Assembly: GCA_031264185.1 (NCBI GenBank)
Contig: JAISEL010000004.1
Location: 1-64,000 of the forward strand
DNA length: 64,000 bases
Origin: Deltaproteobacteria bacterium
GTDB taxonomy: Bacteria; Desulfobacterota; Desulfarculia; Adiutricales; Adiutricaceae
Direction of reading: 5' to 3'
Under the pieces are notes generated by a model. The model was not told where the DNA came from, did not search any database, and was given only the letters and a program-made list of their open reading frames with translations. How positions within the stretch are numbered: the stretch's first letter is position 1; every line of letters starts with the position of its first letter. Both the position numbers and the translations under genes were made by a program. Shown piece by piece: positions 27,986 to 37,318 of this stretch.

Positions 27986-30900
27986 CTAATCTTTAATTTT
28001 GTAGATTTCGACAGTTACATCTGTATATGAATGATATGCTCCATTGCACCTGTACTCAAACCAAACAGATTGATCGATGCTGGACTGGATTCTGTCTGGA
28101 AGGGCATCAACCGATATTTGCTGATTATTTACCCTTATCACGCCCCAGACTTGTCCGGATCCGGATCCTGTAGAGCAAACAGGATCCTTATAGTATACGC
28201 CGTATAAACCTGTTGCATTAGGCATATCTATCCATGGGTCGCCGTGGGAGTTGTCTGTGACCAGGACCTGAGAATTTATCAGCGTTCCGCTCCCATACGG
28301 ATATGAGGTTTCATCTTCATCCGATACCGCTACATGCAGGGACAAATTCTTCTGAACAACAGCCGCTGCGCTGTCTGACAGCCTGACATTCACGGTGAAC
28401 GTTCCGGAGGCCGAGGGGGTTCCCGAAATGACTCCCGCCGAACTCATGGTCAGACCAGCCGGGAGGCCTGCAGCTGACCAAGTGTAAGCCGGGACTCCTC
28501 CGGAGCCTGCAACGGTTGCCGAATAGGCTGAACCTTGGGCGCCGCCAGGCAAAGAGGCGGTGGAAATAATCAGATCCGGCGCCGCTATGGCCAGGCTCAA
28601 GACCTTCTGGACCTGGGCCGACAGGGTGTCCTGCAGGGTGACGGTCACCGGGAAGGTTCCGTTTGCAGAGGGTGTCCCGCTGATAGCTCCGGTCGAGCTG
28701 CTCATAGTCAACCCGGCAGGCAGGCCGGAAGCCGACCAGATGTAGGCGGGGACACCGCCGGAACCGGATACGGCAGCGGAATAAGCTGATCCTTCCTTGC
28801 CGCCCGGCAAAGATGAGGTGTTGATGGCTAAAGCCGGAACGGAAACTGTCAGGGAAACCGAATTGCTGGTCAGACCGAAGCTTTTGGCCTGGATGTTCAG
28901 CGGCCCCATAGCCTGAGCTTCAGCGTTGGCTGCGGTCACAAGGCCGCCGGAGGCTGTAGTCGGTGTGGCGGGAATATTGCCGAGTCCGGAGCCGGGCACC
29001 AGCTGAACTGAAATCCCGGCAGGCAGAGCTGCGCCGTTGTACTTGACGGTCAGGACCAAAGAAGCGGCCGTCAGATACGGCAAAGTCGTGGGATTGGCTT
29101 CCAGAGTCAGGCTGCCGGTTATGTTGACTGTCAGGCTGACCTGGTTGCTGGCTAACCCGAAGCTCCGAACCTGAATTTTCAGAGGCCCCGCGGCCTGGGC
29201 GGAGACGTTGGAAAGGCTGACGACTCCGCCGGACCCGGCAGGAGAGGATGCCGGAACTCCGGCCAGGCCGGAGCCGGCCTGAATGGAGACCTGCGTTCCG
29301 CCGGGCACGGTTTTTCCGTTGAATTTGACCGTCAGAGCCAGATTTGCTGGTGTCAGAAGGTCTAAGGCCGTCGGATCGGCTTCCAGAGTCAAATTGCCGA
29401 CTGCGGCGACTGTTAAGCTGACCTGATTGCTGGTTAAACCGAAGCTCCGGACCTGGATTTTCAGAGGTCCAAGAGTATGGGCCGCTACCTGGGAAAGGCT
29501 GACCGAGCCTCCGGCCCCGGCGTTCACTGAGCCCGGGACGTTGGCTAAGCCGGCATCGGCCGATATGTTAACGGCTGCGCCTTGAGGCAGATTATGTCCG
29601 TTGAACTTGACTGTCAGATCTAAGTCGGCGGGGTCCAAAAGGTTTAAGGTCACCGGGTTGGCGGCTAAAGTCAAATCGCCGATGGCCGTAACGGTAAAGC
29701 TGGCCTGGTTGCTGGTCAGTCCGTAACTTCTGACCTGAATATTCAGAGGCCCTAAAGCTTCGGCGGAAACATTGGATAAGGAAATTCTGCTCCCCGGCGA
29801 AATCGTGCCTGAACCGGCAACTCCGGCCAGACCGGGACCCGGCAGGAGTTCAACCGCTGTTCCTGCCGGCAGGCTTACGCCGTTATATTTAACCGTCAAG
29901 GTGACGTTAGTCGGCGTCAGAAGATTCAAGGCGGACGGATCGGCGGTTAAAGTCAAAGTTCCGGAATTCGTCGAAACATCCAGACCGACTTGATTGCTGG
30001 TCAGGCCGAGGCTTACTGCCCGGACATTCAGAGGCCCTAAGTTCTGAGCCATGACGTGGGGCAGGCTGATGACCCCGCCGGAACCGGCTGTCGTTGAAGC
30101 GGGAATATTGACTAAACCGGAATCGGCCTGGATCTCTACCTGAGTTCCGGCTGGCAGGTCATTGCCGTTATATTTGACCGTCAGGTTCAAGCTAGTCGGG
30201 GTCAGGAGTTCCAAAGCGGCCGGATTGGCCGACAAGGTCAGAGTCCCGCCGGCGGTCGAAACGGCCAGACCGGCCTGGTTGCTGGTTAGGCCAAGGCTCT
30301 TGACCTGAACATTCAAAGGTCCCATGCTTTGGGCCGTAACATTGGTAAGGCTGACGATTCCGCCGGCTGCGGCGGTAACTGAACCCGGAACCCCGGTCAG
30401 ACCGGCGGAGGCCAGAATTTGGACCTGGGCGCCGACTGGCAGGTCATAGCCGTTATACTGAACCTTAAGAGTCAAATCGGTCGGTTCCAGAAAGCTTAAA
30501 GTGTCCGGCAAGGCCGTCAGAGTCAGGCTGCCGGAACCGGCCGTCACAGCCAGACCGGCCTGGTTGCTGGTTAAACCGAAGCTTTGGACCCGGACTTTCA
30601 GGGGCCCTAAAGTTTGAGCCGTTACATCGGAAAGGTCTATTACTCCGCCGGGCCCGGCTGTCGTTGAAGCCGGAACTCCGGCCAGACCGGCATCGGCCTG
30701 GATATCGACCGGGGTTCCGGCGGGTAGAGCCCGGCCGTTGAATTTGACGGTCAGAGCCACATCAGTTGGGGTCAGAAGCTCTAAACTTTCCGGCGAGGCG
30801 GACAGAGTCAGACTGCCTGAACTTGTCGTCACGGCCAGGCCGACCTGATTGCTGGTTAAATTATAGCTCCTGACCTTTATGTTCAGAGGTCCCAGAGTTT

Positions 30901-33457
30901 GGGCCGTCACACCAGGAAGGCTGATAATCCCGCCTGCTGCGGCGGCGGCGGCGGCCGGAACTCCGTCCAGGCCGGAGTCGGCTATTATTTCGACCAGGGT
31001 TCCGGCAGGCAGAGCATTGCCGTTGAATTTGACGGTCAGAGCTGCGTCAGCTGGGGTCAGAAGCTCTAAGCTCTCCGGCGAAGCGGACAGGCTGAGACTG
31101 CCGGAACCGGTATCGACCGTCAGACTGACCTCATTGCTGGTCAAGCCGAGGGCATTGACCTGAATTTTTAAAGTTTCCAGAACCTGGGCGGTAACGCCGG
31201 ATAAGCTGATTTGGCCGTTTTCTTCGGCAGTCGCTGACGAAGGAATTCCGGTCAATCCGGAGGCGGCTATTATTTCAACTGGCACACCAGCCGGAAGCGG
31301 CTGGCCGTCCAGCTTGACGGCCAGTTTCAGATCAGTTGGAGTCAGAAGGTTCAGGGCGTCCCGATCAGCGGTTAGAATTAAATTGCCGTTCCCTAATCCT
31401 CCGTTGGCATCAACAGTTAAGGTGACCTCGTTGCTGGTCAGTTCCAAGCTTTTGACCAGGATTTTTTTAGGCTCCAAGGTCTCGGCGACTATCCGGGTCA
31501 GATTTATGATGCCGCCGGAGCCGACGGCGGCCGCTGCCGGAATTCCGGTCAGACCGGCCCCGGCTTCAATCGCTGCGGCTGTTCCGGCGGGCAGGTCGCG
31601 GCCGTTAAGCTTGACATGAAGAGCTAAAGGCACAGGAGTCAGTAAATTTAAAACTTCTGGCCGGACTGTCAGGTTTAAGACTCCTCCTTCGGTTTCAACG
31701 GTGAAGCTGACCGGATTGCTGACTTCATCATCCTTTTTGACCTGAATATCCAGGCCATCCAAACCGCCGGCCACAACATCTTCCAGAACGATTTTACCGT
31801 CTTCCTGAACTGCAGCCGTATCCGGCAGATTATCCCAGCCGTCGCCGCCTATGATCTCCACTGTTTCGCCGGGAGTCAGCGGCAAACCATTTTCTGTAAT
31901 AGTCAGAACTATTTCCTGGGGCTGACCGAATTCAACGGAATCCTCTTCCGAAGAAAGAACCAGCTTTCCGGTTCCGGCGCTGCCGCCCGGATTGCCATGG
32001 CCGGGATTGGTTTGTCCGTCACCGTCCAAGTCAACCTCAAATGTGACTTCTGATCCTCCGGCGGAGACTGTCGCCTCAACGGTCGCATCTTCCGGAGACT
32101 GGAAAACAACTTCCAGACAGCCGTTTTCATCGGTGAGAAAATCGGTCCTTGGCTGCATGGTACTTGGATCTAAAATAGAGACAATCGGATTGGATACAGT
32201 TACATTGACCGGATAATTGGCCAAAGGCTGACGGAAACCGTTGGTCACCATGAATATGTAATGGCCGTCCCCCGGTCCTTTAACGACTCGGATTATGACC
32301 ATATTATGGCCGTCGCTTTTGTAAGCCAGGGGCACCGTATAGTCGCGGTCCACAAAATCATGCCTGGAGGCGGCCGGGCTGGCGGCGATAACCTGATCTT
32401 CCAGAGGTATTCCGGGTCTGTAATTGAAGGTCAAGCAGAAATTAGTCTGAGTCCTGGAGCCCTGGCCTCGGGTCTGGCTGACCGATGCGGTCAGAAACGG
32501 CCATGGCGACCAGTTCAGACCGTAAGAATACTGAAGCTTCGGGTTATGGCCGTCAGGAGAAAAGGAGCCGGCCTGTTGGCCCCGCCACTTTTCTAGTCCG
32601 CCGGTTAAAGCTAAGGAAGGCGCGAAAGGCAGCCGTCCGATGGCTCGAACGTCCCAACCGCTGGCGGCTTTTTCAAAAACCGGCCAGTCGGGGTAATCCT
32701 CGGAAGGCCGCCACGGGCCGATTCCTTCATAATAGTTGCCGGCCAGCTTTAAGTTATGAATCCATAACTCCAGGCCGACTCCCGCCCGGTAGTGATCCCT
32801 TTTCAGGTCGCCGTCCAAAAAGGCGTTCCAGCCTAAAGCCCATTCATCTTCAGGGAAGAATCTCTGGCCTAATCCCAAATGAGCCAAAATTCGGCTGTCG
32901 TGACCGGCGCTTATCCCGCCCTGGCCGAAGAAAAGGGTCTGGCCGGAATCAAAGAACGGATAAAGGTAATCCGCGCCGCCCATGAAGCGGCCTTCATGGT
33001 CCGCGCTGATTCTGGACCGCCACTGGCCGTAAGCCGAAAGAATCCCGCCCACAGCTGATCCGAAATAGTTCAAAGTCCCGGACAGGGCCCTGGACACAAA
33101 ATCCGATTCGCCGACGGAAGAAGGGGTTAAATATCGGATCGCCTGATTGATAATGGAAGAGTCTTCTTTATTCCCTTCGACCTGAGTTTGAGGCGGCAAT
33201 TTGAAGGAAGATTCGGCTGGTGATGCGGGAGAGGCCAAATTTTGGCTGTCACCGGCCTGGACTGCGGGTGTCCGGCCCTGAGCGTGAGGCTTAATCACAT
33301 GGGTTGAACAGCCGGAATAAATGCAGAAACAAAGAAAAAGAAAGGTAATCAGGAGGCTGGGTTTCAAGAAAGGCAGATGAGACCCGAACGGAAAGCCTGT
33401 GCTTCTGAGGTCAGTTTTTGGAATTCGTCCCTGGAAAAAATTTGTTTGCGGCCTCAT
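27986..33457 (-). CDS. Giant inverse autotransporter (intimin/invasin family, type Ve)
   Basis: 1823 residues from the ATG at 33457 (AGGTG 6 nt upstream; the GTG at 33481 is less likely). The N-terminal hydrophobic segment ends IYSGCS, a lipobox-like sequence, which is unusual for this family. After a low-complexity stretch comes an inverse-autotransporter barrel at about 110-370, with landmarks ISADHEGRFMGGADYLYPF, GQRFFPEDEWALGWNAFLDG and LAGNYYEGIGPWRPS. Then follow about fourteen bacterial Ig-like units of some 95 residues (LTLSASPESLELLTP ... GLTSNQVSLTV), two He_PIG-type Ig units (LPAGLTMSSSTGAISGTP) and a short C-terminal domain with three cysteines that may be the binding tip. The barrel anchors the protein and the Ig rod projects outward; an adhesin role is inferred from the family. 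Confidence 0.92.
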   Translation of the reverse strand: MRPQTNFFQGRIPKTDLRSTGFPFGSHLPFLKPSLLITFLFLCFCIYSGCSTHVIKPHAQGRTPAVQAGDSQNLASPASPAESSFKLPPQTQVEGNKEDSSIINQAIRYLTPSSVGESDFVSRALSGTLNYFGSAVGGILSAYGQWRSRISADHEGRFMGGADYLYPFFDSGQTLFFGQGGISAGHDSRILAHLGLGQRFFPEDEWALGWNAFLDGDLKRDHYRAGVGLELWIHNLKLAGNYYEGIGPWRPSEDYPDWPVFEKAASGWDVRAIGRLPFAPSLALTGGLEKWRGQQAGSFSPDGHNPKLQYSYGLNWSPWPFLTASVSQTRGQGSRTQTNFCLTFNYRPGIPLEDQVIAASPAASRHDFVDRDYTVPLAYKSDGHNMVIIRVVKGPGDGHYIFMVTNGFRQPLANYPVNVTVSNPIVSILDPSTMQPRTDFLTDENGCLEVVFQSPEDATVEATVSAGGSEVTFEVDLDGDGQTNPGHGNPGGSAGTGKLVLSSEEDSVEFGQPQEIVLTITENGLPLTPGETVEIIGGDGWDNLPDTAAVQEDGKIVLEDVVAGGLDGLDIQVKKDDEVSNPVSFTVETEGGVLNLTVRPEVLNLLTPVPLALHVKLNGRDLPAGTAAAIEAGAGLTGIPAAAAVGSGGIINLTRIVAETLEPKKILVKSLELTSNEVTLTVDANGGLGNGNLILTADRDALNLLTPTDLKLAVKLDGQPLPAGVPVEIIAASGLTGIPSSATAEENGQISLSGVTAQVLETLKIQVNALGLTSNEVSLTVDTGSGSLSLSASPESLELLTPADAALTVKFNGNALPAGTLVEIIADSGLDGVPAAAAAAAGGIISLPGVTAQTLGPLNIKVRSYNLTSNQVGLAVTTSSGSLTLSASPESLELLTPTDVALTVKFNGRALPAGTPVDIQADAGLAGVPASTTAGPGGVIDLSDVTAQTLGPLKVRVQSFGLTSNQAGLAVTAGSGSLTLTALPDTLSFLEPTDLTLKVQYNGYDLPVGAQVQILASAGLTGVPGSVTAAAGGIVSLTNVTAQSMGPLNVQVKSLGLTSNQAGLAVSTAGGTLTLSANPAALELLTPTSLNLTVKYNGNDLPAGTQVEIQADSGLVNIPASTTAGSGGVISLPHVMAQNLGPLNVRAVSLGLTSNQVGLDVSTNSGTLTLTADPSALNLLTPTNVTLTVKYNGVSLPAGTAVELLPGPGLAGVAGSGTISPGSRISLSNVSAEALGPLNIQVRSYGLTSNQASFTVTAIGDLTLAANPVTLNLLDPADLDLTVKFNGHNLPQGAAVNISADAGLANVPGSVNAGAGGSVSLSQVAAHTLGPLKIQVRSFGLTSNQVSLTVAAVGNLTLEADPTALDLLTPANLALTVKFNGKTVPGGTQVSIQAGSGLAGVPASSPAGSGGVVSLSNVSAQAAGPLKIQVRSFGLASNQVSLTVNITGSLTLEANPTTLPYLTAASLVLTVKYNGAALPAGISVQLVPGSGLGNIPATPTTASGGLVTAANAEAQAMGPLNIQAKSFGLTSNSVSLTVSVPALAINTSSLPGGKEGSAYSAAVSGSGGVPAYIWSASGLPAGLTMSSSTGAISGTPSANGTFPVTVTLQDTLSAQVQKVLSLAIAAPDLIISTASLPGGAQGSAYSATVAGSGGVPAYTWSAAGLPAGLTMSSAGVISGTPSASGTFTVNVRLSDSAAAVVQKNLSLHVAVSDEDETSYPYGSGTLINSQVLVTDNSHGDPWIDMPNATGLYGVYYKDPVCSTGSGSGQVWGVIRVNNQQISVDALPDRIQSSIDQSVWFEYRCNGAYHSYTDVTVEIYKIKD
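28860..31740 (-). repeat. Tandem Ig-domain repeats, about 285-bp units
   Basis: Consecutive units share the frame VKFNGxxLPAGTxVxI and GxGGxISLxxVxAQxLGPLxI then GLTSNQ. Neighbouring units are similar at DNA level, suggesting recent duplication and length variation of the rod. Confidence 0.85.
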
Positions 33458-33876
33458 CTTCAACACCTTTTTGAAGAACACGAAAAATGTTTTGTCCGTT
33501 TGCCTTCGGACTAAGACAAAAAATAAAGAGAATTAAATAGTATTAATATATTAAATCTAGATATTTATCAAAGAATTTTAATAATAAAATTTATTATTTA
33601 ATATATTTTAAGTCTGTTTAAGAATTTCTAAAAAAATCAGGGAGAAATAAAGGGGATTCAGGAAAAATTTTTTGACTGAAAACGGACTGATGGCGGACTG
33701 ACATAAGTAAAGGCACAAAAAATAATCTAGAAATTACTGTTACTCCAAAAATAAAATTAACGGTGATGTATGAATTTCATTGACAAGGGTGATTTTTTCT
33801 GTTGAACTGAAGCCAGTCAGAAATTTTTCTCAATGAGGCTAACAACCAACGGTCGATCTCAGTCATTTTTCCTGCC
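33458..33876 (-). promoter_or_regulatory. AT-rich leader of the inverse autotransporter gene
   Basis: No gene. The 33560-33637 part matches the leader of the autotransporter. A short hairpin GTCCG-TTTGCCTT-CGGAC lies at about 33495-33512 in the 5' untranslated region. Confidence 0.45.
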
Positions 33877-34740
33877 AAAATCTGGAATGCCAGCTATTTA
33901 ATATAGCTGGTTCTGGTAATATAGCTGTACGCGCTCACTATGGCCCAAAACAAACAACGAACTTTACTCTATTGTAAAGTGTGTGGCAAAATATTTGCTG
34001 CTACTTCAGGTACAGCTCTATCTGGATCTCATTTAGATACAGAAATTATCCATCAAATAATTCATCATACGGCTGAAGGTGTCGGCGTAAGAGCAACATC
34101 AAGACTTTTAAATATCTCAAAAGAAACTGTTAATAATGTAATATAGAGAGTAGGTCTTTATTGCGCTAATTTACTTTCTGAGATGATTAGAAAATTAGAG
34201 TTCAATGAAATCCAATTAGACGAATTGTGGTCCTTTATAAAAAAAAGAATGTAACGAGCTATCTTCAGAAACGCCTCCGCAAGGTGAGGACAAGGGAGAA
34301 GACAACCAAGGAACAGTCTGGATCTGGACATCAATAGACACTAAATCGCGATCAATAATTAGTCATTGGATTGGGAAAAAGCACCTTAATGATGCAAGAC
34401 ATTTTTTATCTGATTTATCAGACTGTATTATTGGGAAACCGCTTTCTATATCTAGTGAATTATGCTATTATAAATTAATTTCAGGTGAAATTTATATCTA
34501 TAAGCATGTTTTAAAACCAAGTAGAAAGTATAGTTGCCATAAAAAGCTATTATATAATTAATGATAGTCTTTTATATGCTATAGCTCATAAAATAATAAA
34601 AATCGCCTAATTATACAGATTGAAAAAAATGTAATTTATGGAATTCAAGATAAAATTAATGATAAGATATCTAATTCTCTAAGTAATACTATTAATACTT
34701 CCTATACTAAGCGATTAAATGCTAATTTACATCTTTGAGA
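33877..34740 (+). pseudogene. Degenerate IS1-like transposase
   Basis: The plus strand gives, across several frames, a zinc-finger start (CQNLECQLFNIAGSGNIAVR, then LLYCKVCGKIF), a helix-turn-helix (GVGVRATSRLLNISKETVNN) and a catalytic-domain-like segment (FNEIQLDELWSFIKK; GTVWIWTSIDTKSRSIISHW). This order is that of IS1-family InsA/InsB proteins. There are frame changes near 33950 and 34245 (the latter at a run of eight A) and a TAG at 34144, plus many stops after 34550. No terminal repeats could be fixed, so element ends are unknown. Inactive. Confidence 0.7.
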
Positions 34741-35079
34741 TTTATATTAAGAAATAAAATCATATATTTTTGATAAATTATTTAGCTTATTGACAACTAA
34801 AATAATAGTTAATATTGTTTTTTATAATTTTAGTAAGTTATATAGGACATTAAGTACTTATAAAGATAAAGTAAATAATAAAATTATATATAAAATACAG
34901 CACCAGCGATGGTTTGCAATATTACAGACCATCCTTGGTCTATTTCGGAGTTATTAGATCTCCCTTTTTATCGTTCGAAAAGTACAGCCTAGTCTTGTTA
35001 ATTAAAATTATACAGCACCTAAAAATCACTTAATCCTTAATATATCCCCCAAAAAAAATCATACAAAACAAACTTTATC
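34741..35079. other. AT-rich gap between the IS1-like remnant and the defence module
   Basis: Stop-rich in all frames. It contains a short dyad (ACCATCCTTGGTC region near 34930) and two TACAGCACC repeats (34902, 35012). It may include the eroded right end of the IS1-like element. Confidence 0.4.
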
Positions 35080-35109
35080 TTGATCTTTAAGATATGCCTG
35101 TGCTATAAT
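35080..35109 (+). promoter_or_regulatory. Promoter of the defence operon
   Basis: TTGATC (35080-35085), an 18-nt spacer and TATAAT (35104-35109), 56 nt before the Xre start. A second TTGAAC/TATAAC pair downstream is spaced too closely to be likely. Confidence 0.55.
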
Positions 35110-35164
35110 ACGTTTATGATATAATTTTGAACAATTAAGACTATATAACGTGGAAGTTTGAAAA

Positions 35165-35386
35165 ATGACGATAAGCCATAATATATTATGGAAATTACTG
35201 ATTGATAAGGATATAAAGAGAACGGAACTAAAAACGTTGGCAGGGATTAGCACAAACGCAATCGCCAAATTGGGCAAGAATGAAACCGTTGCTTTAGAAA
35301 CGTTGGCCAAGATATGCGCCGCGCTTAAATGCGAATTATCAGACATTATAGAAGTAACAAGCGATAGAGATGACGGAGGCAAATGA
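35165..35386 (+). CDS. Xre/Cro-type HTH regulator
   Basis: 73 residues, essentially one HTH_26-like domain: TISHNILWKLLIDKDIKRTE, then LKTLAGISTNAIAKLGKNE as the HTH and LETLAKICAALKCELSDII as the following helices. Small regulators of this type repress the promoter of the defence or toxin operon they head. It overlaps the next gene by 4 nt (start at 35383), so the two were one transcriptional unit and it probably controls the module from the promoter at 35080-35109. Family assignment is confident; its target is inferred. Confidence 0.88.
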   Translation: MTISHNILWKLLIDKDIKRTELKTLAGISTNAIAKLGKNETVALETLAKICAALKCELSDIIEVTSDRDDGGK

Positions 35387-36476
35387 AGATTAAACTTCAC
35401 GAGATATCAGTTAGCGAGGGCGTCAATGACTACGTTGAAAGCGTAGAGGGCGGCGTGGTGGGCTACGGAGGCAAGCTGAACATTCACCCTGCATTTCAGC
35501 GAGAGTTTATCTACAAAGACAAACAACGCGCTGAGGTTGTCCGCACGGTTCAAAAAAATTTCCCGTTCTAATGTTATGTACTGGGTATTGTCCGACGACG
35601 GCAATTTTGAAGTGTTGGATGGGCAGCAGCGCACAATAAGCCTTTGCCAGTACGTCAGCGGCGATTTTTCCATTGACCATATGGGCTTTGGCAACCTGAC
35701 GCAGACCGAGCGCGGACAGATTTTAGACTATCCCCTTATGATTTACATTTGTGAGGAGACGGACAAGGAGAAATTAGACTGGTTTGAAATCGTCAATATG
35801 GTATGTGAACAGCTATCCGCGCAGGAGAGACGCAACGCCATTTATACGGGCGAGTGGCTAACCGAGGCAAAGAAGTATTTCAGTAAAACGGCTTGCCCAG
35901 CTTATGCCATAGCCAGCGATTATCTGAACGGTTCGCCGATACGCCAAAACTACCTTGAAACCGCTATACGCTGGATTGCAGCGCGTGACAGCAAGGAAAT
36001 TGAGGATTACATGTCGGCACACCAACACGACACAAACTGCAATGAAATATGGCTTTATTTTCAGACTGTTATAAATTGGGTTAAGGCGACATTCCCTAAT
36101 TGTCGTTAAAGAAATGAAAGGCCTTGAATGGGGCGTATTCTATAACAAATTCGGCGTGGGTAAGTATGACCCAAAACAGCTTGAAGCGCGTATAGTTGAC
36201 CTTATGGAAGATGAGGATGTCACTAAAAATTCAGGTGTATACGAATATCTGCTTGACAACGACGAAAGGCATTTGAGCATACGCGCTTTCACCCCAAAAA
36301 TGGCGCGGATGGCATATGAGCGGCAAAAAGGGATATGCCAGATGTGCAATAGATATTTTGACATAGACGGTATGCAAGCCGACCATATAACCCCGTGGAG
36401 CAAGGGTAGCAAGACAGCACTGGAAAATTGTAAAATGCTCTGCGCCGATTGCAATCGCCGTAAGAGCAATCTTTAA
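35383..36476 (+). pseudogene. DUF262-HNH (GmrSD-like) protein, two single-base frameshifts
   Basis: Three consecutive frames restore one protein of about 360 residues. It has the DUF262 N-terminal part (HPAFQREFIYKDKQRAEVVR, then FEVLDGQQRTISLCQY with the DGQQR motif) and a C-terminal HNH nuclease (GICQMCNRYFDIDGMQADHI, then CKMLCADCNRRKSN). DUF262 proteins with HNH include the type IV restriction enzyme GmrSD, which uses NTP to cut modified phage DNA. The first break is one extra base near 35570 (CCGTTCTAATGTT), the second one extra T near 36105 (TGTCGTTAAAGAAATG). Either alone inactivates the gene unless it is a sequence error. It stands between the Xre regulator and the CD-NTase, so it may be a separate defence gene in the same island. 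Confidence 0.78.
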
Positions 36477-36511
36477 TCACTACTATATAACAGGGGGAGG
36501 ATAAGGAATAA

Positions 36512-37318
36512 ATGAGCTATCCGGTAAAGAAGCATGGCGAAGTAATTTCTCAGGACACGAGAAGTCTTATATCCAAACGATATAAGACTGTAACGAGTGC
36601 AGTCAATCAGATGTTCTGGGGGACATCAAGCGAAACTTCAAACAGCCTGTATGTTGGCTCGTATGGACGTGGCACGGCGATTGACACGAGCGATGTTGAT
36701 ATTCTTATCGACTTGCCTCAAACTGAATACGAACGCTACGATGCCCAAACAAGCAATGGGCAATCACGCCTATTACAGGCGTTGAAAAGTGCGTTGCTGA
36801 CACCTTACCCGCGCAGCAATATCAGAGCAGATGGGCAAGTGGTCAAGATTGATTTCAGCGATGGAATGATGTTTGAGGTACTCCCCGGCTTCCGTAATTG
36901 GGACGGAACATACAAGTACCCTGATACCAATATGGGTGGGAACTGGCTTTCGACAAACCCTAAAGCTGAACAAACAGCAATGCGGGACAAGAACAGCAAC
37001 AGTAGTAGCAATGGGTTGTTATTCGACACCTGTATGCACTTCCGCCGCGTCCATAACGACTATTACAGTAGTTACAAACTATCTGGCATTGTCATTGACA
37101 GCTTTGTATATACGGCTATGGCCGGCTGGAAATGGCTCAATGTTGGCGAAACATCAACATCAGCTACTGGTGATTATGAGAATATCCTGCTCAACTACTA
37201 CCTGCAAAATAAGACTTGGTTGGACTATGCTCTTTTGGCACCTGGGAGTAATGAAACATTAGAATCAAACAGTAGCCTTGTGTGCTTGGAGAAAGTTCTG
37301 AGGTACATAGCGGAATGA
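36512..37318 (+). CDS. CD-NTase (SMODS nucleotidyltransferase), CBASS-like
   Basis: 268 residues. The nucleotidyltransferase core is GSYGRGTAIDTSDVDILIDL (49-67), giving the GS motif and the first two metal ligands Asp61 and Asp63; the third is likely Glu122 in MMFEVLPGF. This is the SMODS/OAS-like layout of bacterial cGAS-like enzymes that make cyclic di- or trinucleotides on phage infection. The remaining C-terminal helical part is typical. A good AAGGA precedes the ATG. Its stop overlaps the start of the SLATT gene in an ATGA, which indicates translational coupling and points to a CBASS-type pair. The nucleotide product cannot be predicted. No Cap2/Cap3 or HORMA/TRIP13 genes are present, so it would be a minimal (type I) system. 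Confidence 0.88.
   Translation: MSYPVKKHGEVISQDTRSLISKRYKTVTSAVNQMFWGTSSETSNSLYVGSYGRGTAIDTSDVDILIDLPQTEYERYDAQTSNGQSRLLQALKSALLTPYPRSNIRADGQVVKIDFSDGMMFEVLPGFRNWDGTYKYPDTNMGGNWLSTNPKAEQTAMRDKNSNSSSNGLLFDTCMHFRRVHNDYYSSYKLSGIVIDSFVYTAMAGWKWLNVGETSTSATGDYENILLNYYLQNKTWLDYALLAPGSNETLESNSSLVCLEKVLRYIAE

Noticed and set aside
30879-31619. Plus-strand open frames inside the invasin Ig repeats
   Set aside because: They are antisense to a strong coding sequence and periodic with the repeats.
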